Shown one piece after another: positions 60,573 through 64,000 of a stretch of 64,000 nucleotides of DNA. The translations under genes and the position numbers were made by a program. The DNA comes from Myrica gale (lineage: Eukaryota; Streptophyta; Magnoliopsida; Fagales; Myricaceae), in contig OZ005621.1 in NCBI GenBank assembly GCA_963930655.1, positions 17,409,001-17,473,000 of the forward strand, given 5' to 3'. The notes below the pieces were generated by a model, which did no database searches, was not told the DNA's origin, and saw only the letters and a list, made by a program, of their open reading frames with translations. The first letter of the stretch is position 1; each line of letters begins with the position of its first letter.

Positions 60573-63500
60573 TTATGCAATGTACAGTACTCGCCTCCGA
60601 TATTCTCCAAGAGCCCAGATAGGGAAAATGTTTCTATATGATGAGTAGTTTAATGCACAGCTGCTCATAATTACTCCTGTGATTTCCTGTTGCTCTTAAC
60701 CATTAGTTGTTAGAACTATAACCAGCACAAATTCATTTTCTTTTCTTTTTTTTTTTTCATTTTCAAACAAATTTGTGTTGCAAATTAATAACGAACAAAT
60801 TAAGCTAAAGACACGCACTAGTACGCGTACTGCTTGAATTATCTAAATTTCGGTAGATTAATGTGAATAAACATGAATTACCTGTTGTGGAAAGTCACCA
60901 TCTTCCATCTGTGCATTGATCAACACTCTCACTCCTCGATGAATTGGCGTCGGATCTATCTCAGCCTAAATTCAATGAAACACGCACAAGTTTGAAGCCT
61001 TAATTTGTTGATATTTGTGGTCTAGGCCGTTATTTCTTTGGTTTTATTAGCGTATGAACTTAGTTCTATGGAGTAATATTTCTTTCTTTCTCTATAAGGC
61101 ATCAAATGCCCAACTCCTCTAATAGCGAACACTTATTCTTGGTGAAATTGTCAAATAAATTTCGTCTTTGTTACACAGTAATTAATGGATTATTCATGCA
61201 GCAATCCGAATTAATTAGTACGCAACCTATGAAATAAGTGGGGACAACTGACCTGCCCTGCTTCAATAAGGGTTAACACAGCCCACGCAGTTTGAACAAG
61301 ATTCTCACGGTTGCCTTCTATATAAGTCCATACCTGTTTCGCAACAAAACTTACGTACTCTTTGCACTTCGTTCGTATATTGACTTAGGATTAATGCATT
61401 GGAATTGAACATGTAATCCGTACCTTGTTTTGGCATGATAAGTAACTCTCTCCCCACCCACCGTTAGGTAGCTGCTTTGATTGCAAAAACTCACAGGCTT
61501 TGCGCAACTCATGACAATTTTGATAGTTTCTTCCGCCGGCGGCCAGTCCCTTTACAGCAAACAATGTAGCGTATGTGTAGCAAATCCCCCAATGACCATA
61601 CCTATATGCATAAATATCGAACGATTTTTTCTGCTTTAGTAATTGTATTGAAATCGAAAGCAACTATGATTGAAACTCCTATTTATTAGTATAACCATAC
61701 CAGGTTAGATTAGATATATTGAATTTTTAAAGCATTATTTTCAGGAACATAATGTATGAAATTCATATTACCATGATCCATCAGGTTCTTGTACTTCTTG
61801 AATAAATTGAATTGCCTTGGAAATGCTTTTGTCTATCTCTGCCTTTCGGTACTTGGGGTAGAACTTCCTAAAGAGTGCCAAACCTTGAAGTGCTGAAGAT
61901 GTACACTCTACAACCCTAGAAAATGAAAAATAAGGCTTTGATGTTAGGAAGCATATGGGAACAATACGGTGCCAATTTTCGTCGCATGCGGCGAAGAATA
62001 TTCTTACTCTTGCTCAATAAGACTGTCTTCGAGAAATTCCGTAAACTTGAACTTCTACAAGAACAAAACATGAAAAATATGTTGGTAATTCTCCGTAACT
62101 GATTGAAATAATGAACGATCTCTCCTTCTATCTAGAAAAGGGCCAATCTCACAAACCAAAGTTGAAATATTGAGAAATAACGTGAGCCCTAACAAGAATC
62201 TCAATGCTTTGAATGAGAAATATTAAGTGACACCACATTAAGAAACTCAAACTCAGCTCCATATTAGGTGGAAATACCAAACAAATGGATAAGTATTTCT
62301 AATTTTCATGGGTTATATTACTAGCTAGCTTGATATAATTACACTTTATAATTAATTATCAATCCTCTCCAGTTGTATATTAATTAATGGCTTAATTACT
62401 ATACGGGTTTATCTAGTATACGAGTTTAATATTCTTTTTCTTGGATATAACTTTCCCTGAAGTTCATTTTCTAGACGATTGGGCCCCTCCATCCATATCC
62501 CGTCAACCTAATAACGGAACTGTGCTCACGTGGCCTATTTTTGCCACATCACCACCATTCCCAGTGAATCGTGTGGCAAAAAATTTGTTTTTTCACATGA
62601 GCACCATTCCATTAGTGGGCTGATGGGGAGTTGGATGGAGAGACCCACTTGTACAAAAAATGAACTCCAGGGACTACAATGTTAAACTCAAATACCACGG
62701 GGAGCCGTACAATAATCATGTCTTAATTAAACAGCCCTCTTAAAGTACAGCATAGATGTGACTCGCTGAGAAGTTACCTTCAACCAACTGAATGTTCTTT
62801 GAGGCTCCCAAGTATAGAAACCACCATTGCTACTCTGGCTTATGATTAAAAGAAAATGTCAATTATTTGGTAAAAAAATCAATACCAATCAAACATAACA
62901 AAGTTATTGCACTTAAGTTGATAGCCTAAATAGAACTACATAACTTCAGTTTTGCTTATTGTTCACCAAGAATAGGATATATGTATATATATATATAAGG
63001 TTCGAAATCTTGCTTGTAAAGAGAGAATGAGATCCGCAGCCTCAAAGAAACGATCTCTCTCAACTTTTTCCCCAACAAGGACGTCGGATGACATATGTAA
63101 CAAGAGTGTGGCCTGCAAAAGAGAAGTTTTAGTTCATTAATAAAAATTAAAGTAAGTGACAATTACCCTTACCTCCATGCTGTACCAGTACTCCTTTTTG
63201 GGTGTCATTCGTATATGAAGATAATTTAAATATTTCTGGTCATAAAAGGGTCGTATATATAGATATATATACACATCATTATAGACGTTATTCGAAGAAT
63301 TAGGCAAAAAAAATTCCTCGTTTTGGGCATGTTGTTGGGGGATGACTGTTTGGACGGGGCCGATAGTGGAAATTTAATTAGCGCCAAATATATTCTTTCA
63401 TTCATACCAACATTGAGAAATTTGTAATTGAAGTATGGGGTGGGTGGGTTTTGGTAGAAGTAAAGGCATGACCTTCAGGGCTTCTGCTGTGCAGTCAGAG

Positions 63501-64000
63501 ACTTGCCAACCATCGTCCTGCATTGAGAATGTCCATCCTCCTTTATTTATGTGTCGATACATAGTTTTGAAGTCTTGAGAAGGGTTTTCACGGACCTGAA
63601 AATGACATAATTATGTTACGACCATCATCCTTCAAAAAGGCATCTAAAGAGTAGTATTCGACAGATATTCGATCGAACCTGTGAAGCGTTCATAAACTCA
63701 TATGCTTTGCGAAGTGTTGGCCCATACTCTGCATTCAGATTACAAGAAAGAATAGCTTGAACAGCGAAAGCCGCATCCCATATCTGACTGCCGAAACTCT
63801 GGATAAGACAGATGAGGCATCATTGCTTTAGGAATATATGAAAAATGGTGTAAAATGTGTCGATTATATCGGAGTTCCTACATGCACAAGTTATATGTAG
63901 TGTGAGCATTTTCCCCATACTGCCGGCATTGACAGAGGTAATTAAGGGGATGATCATCTTACCTGAATTTTTAACCCATCTTCAGCGACCCAAAAATTGT
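60573..64000 (-). CDS. Oxidosqualene cyclase (triterpene synthase type), C-terminal part; 5' end outside window
   Basis: Ten in-phase exons on minus: 63963-64000 (partial), 63679-63798, 63473-63595, 63014-63112, 62778-62834, 62008-62054, 61772-61915, 61424-61601, 61253-61333, 60882-60965, plus the last exon 60573-60686. The enzyme cyclises 2,3-oxidosqualene at the ER. Seen: [15 protein letters not shown], the catalytic SDCTAE (near 63490), QW repeats ([52 protein letters not shown]) and the usual end [17 protein letters not shown] and TWEP match pentacyclic triterpene synthases, whereas cycloartenol synthases carry GYNGSQ and a different following segment. One intron (62835-63013) is GC-AG: CAA then GCAAGA. 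All frames are open, so the gene looks functional. The exact product cannot be told. Confidence 0.93.
62392..62731. mobile_element. Mutator-like MITE in an oxidosqualene cyclase intron
   Basis: The arms are imperfect inverted copies of about 75 bp: left ttaattactatacggg...ctgaagttcatttt, right aaaatgaactccagggacta...tcttaattaa. No coding capacity. Lies in the 723-bp intron 62055-62777. Confidence 0.55.

Noticed and set aside
1-64000. CRISPR arrays, operons, bacterial promoters or plasmid features
   Set aside because: None present; the intron-exon genes and plant transposons show nuclear plant DNA.

Overview
The window is nuclear DNA of a flowering plant, almost certainly a eudicot. It has intron-rich genes with GT-AG junctions, plant-specific families (CYP71-type P450, plant oxidosqualene cyclase, GT61 glycosyltransferase) and dense AT-rich intergenic DNA full of plant transposons. 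Some repeats remind me of woody Fagales genomes, but I cannot prove that from sequence alone.

Left part (1-17 kb): a DExH-box RNA helicase of the plant DExH3/DExH5 (DHX36-like) type runs on the minus strand from its start codon at 12291 and leaves the window at the left edge. Eight exons join in frame (477 codons). One intron is about 7.5 kb and is filled by an L1-type LINE that itself carries a hAT element, a Tourist-like MITE and a small TRIM-type LTR fossil. Three tandem G-boxes and two related MITEs lie upstream. Next comes a GT61 glycosyltransferase gene (minus) broken by a small frameshift and a TGA stop. The 3' end of a second GT61 copy lies at 17.2 kb, cut off by a CACTA transposon.

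Middle (17-41 kb): a CACTA element, a cluster of copia-type LTR fossils with a hairpin-rich hAT-like insert, several MITEs, an 835-bp retroposon with a perfect 16-bp target-site duplication, and a tRNA-Leu(UAG)-like gene. A small secreted proline-rich, cysteine-containing protein gene starts at 30778. Its best second exon lies at 41398, across a 10.3-kb intron that holds two LINEs, a SINE and a CACTA element with exact TSDs.

Right part (42-64 kb): a complete two-exon CYP71-family P450 (minus) with duplicated upstream sequence spread over 7 kb, a transposon with a plant transposon-protein ORF, a long foldback element, a GRF zinc-finger gene, a decayed MuDR-type MULE, a copia pol fossil, and the C-terminal half (ten exons) of a triterpene-type oxidosqualene cyclase running off the right edge. 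Cyclase and P450 have the same orientation about 16 kb apart and could be part of a triterpene gene cluster; this is an inference. I saw no wholly new type of system. The most unusual items are the transposon-split secreted-peptide gene, the repeated P450 promoter cassette next to an oxidosqualene cyclase, and three tiny LINE tails of 14-23 bp flanked by target-site duplications.
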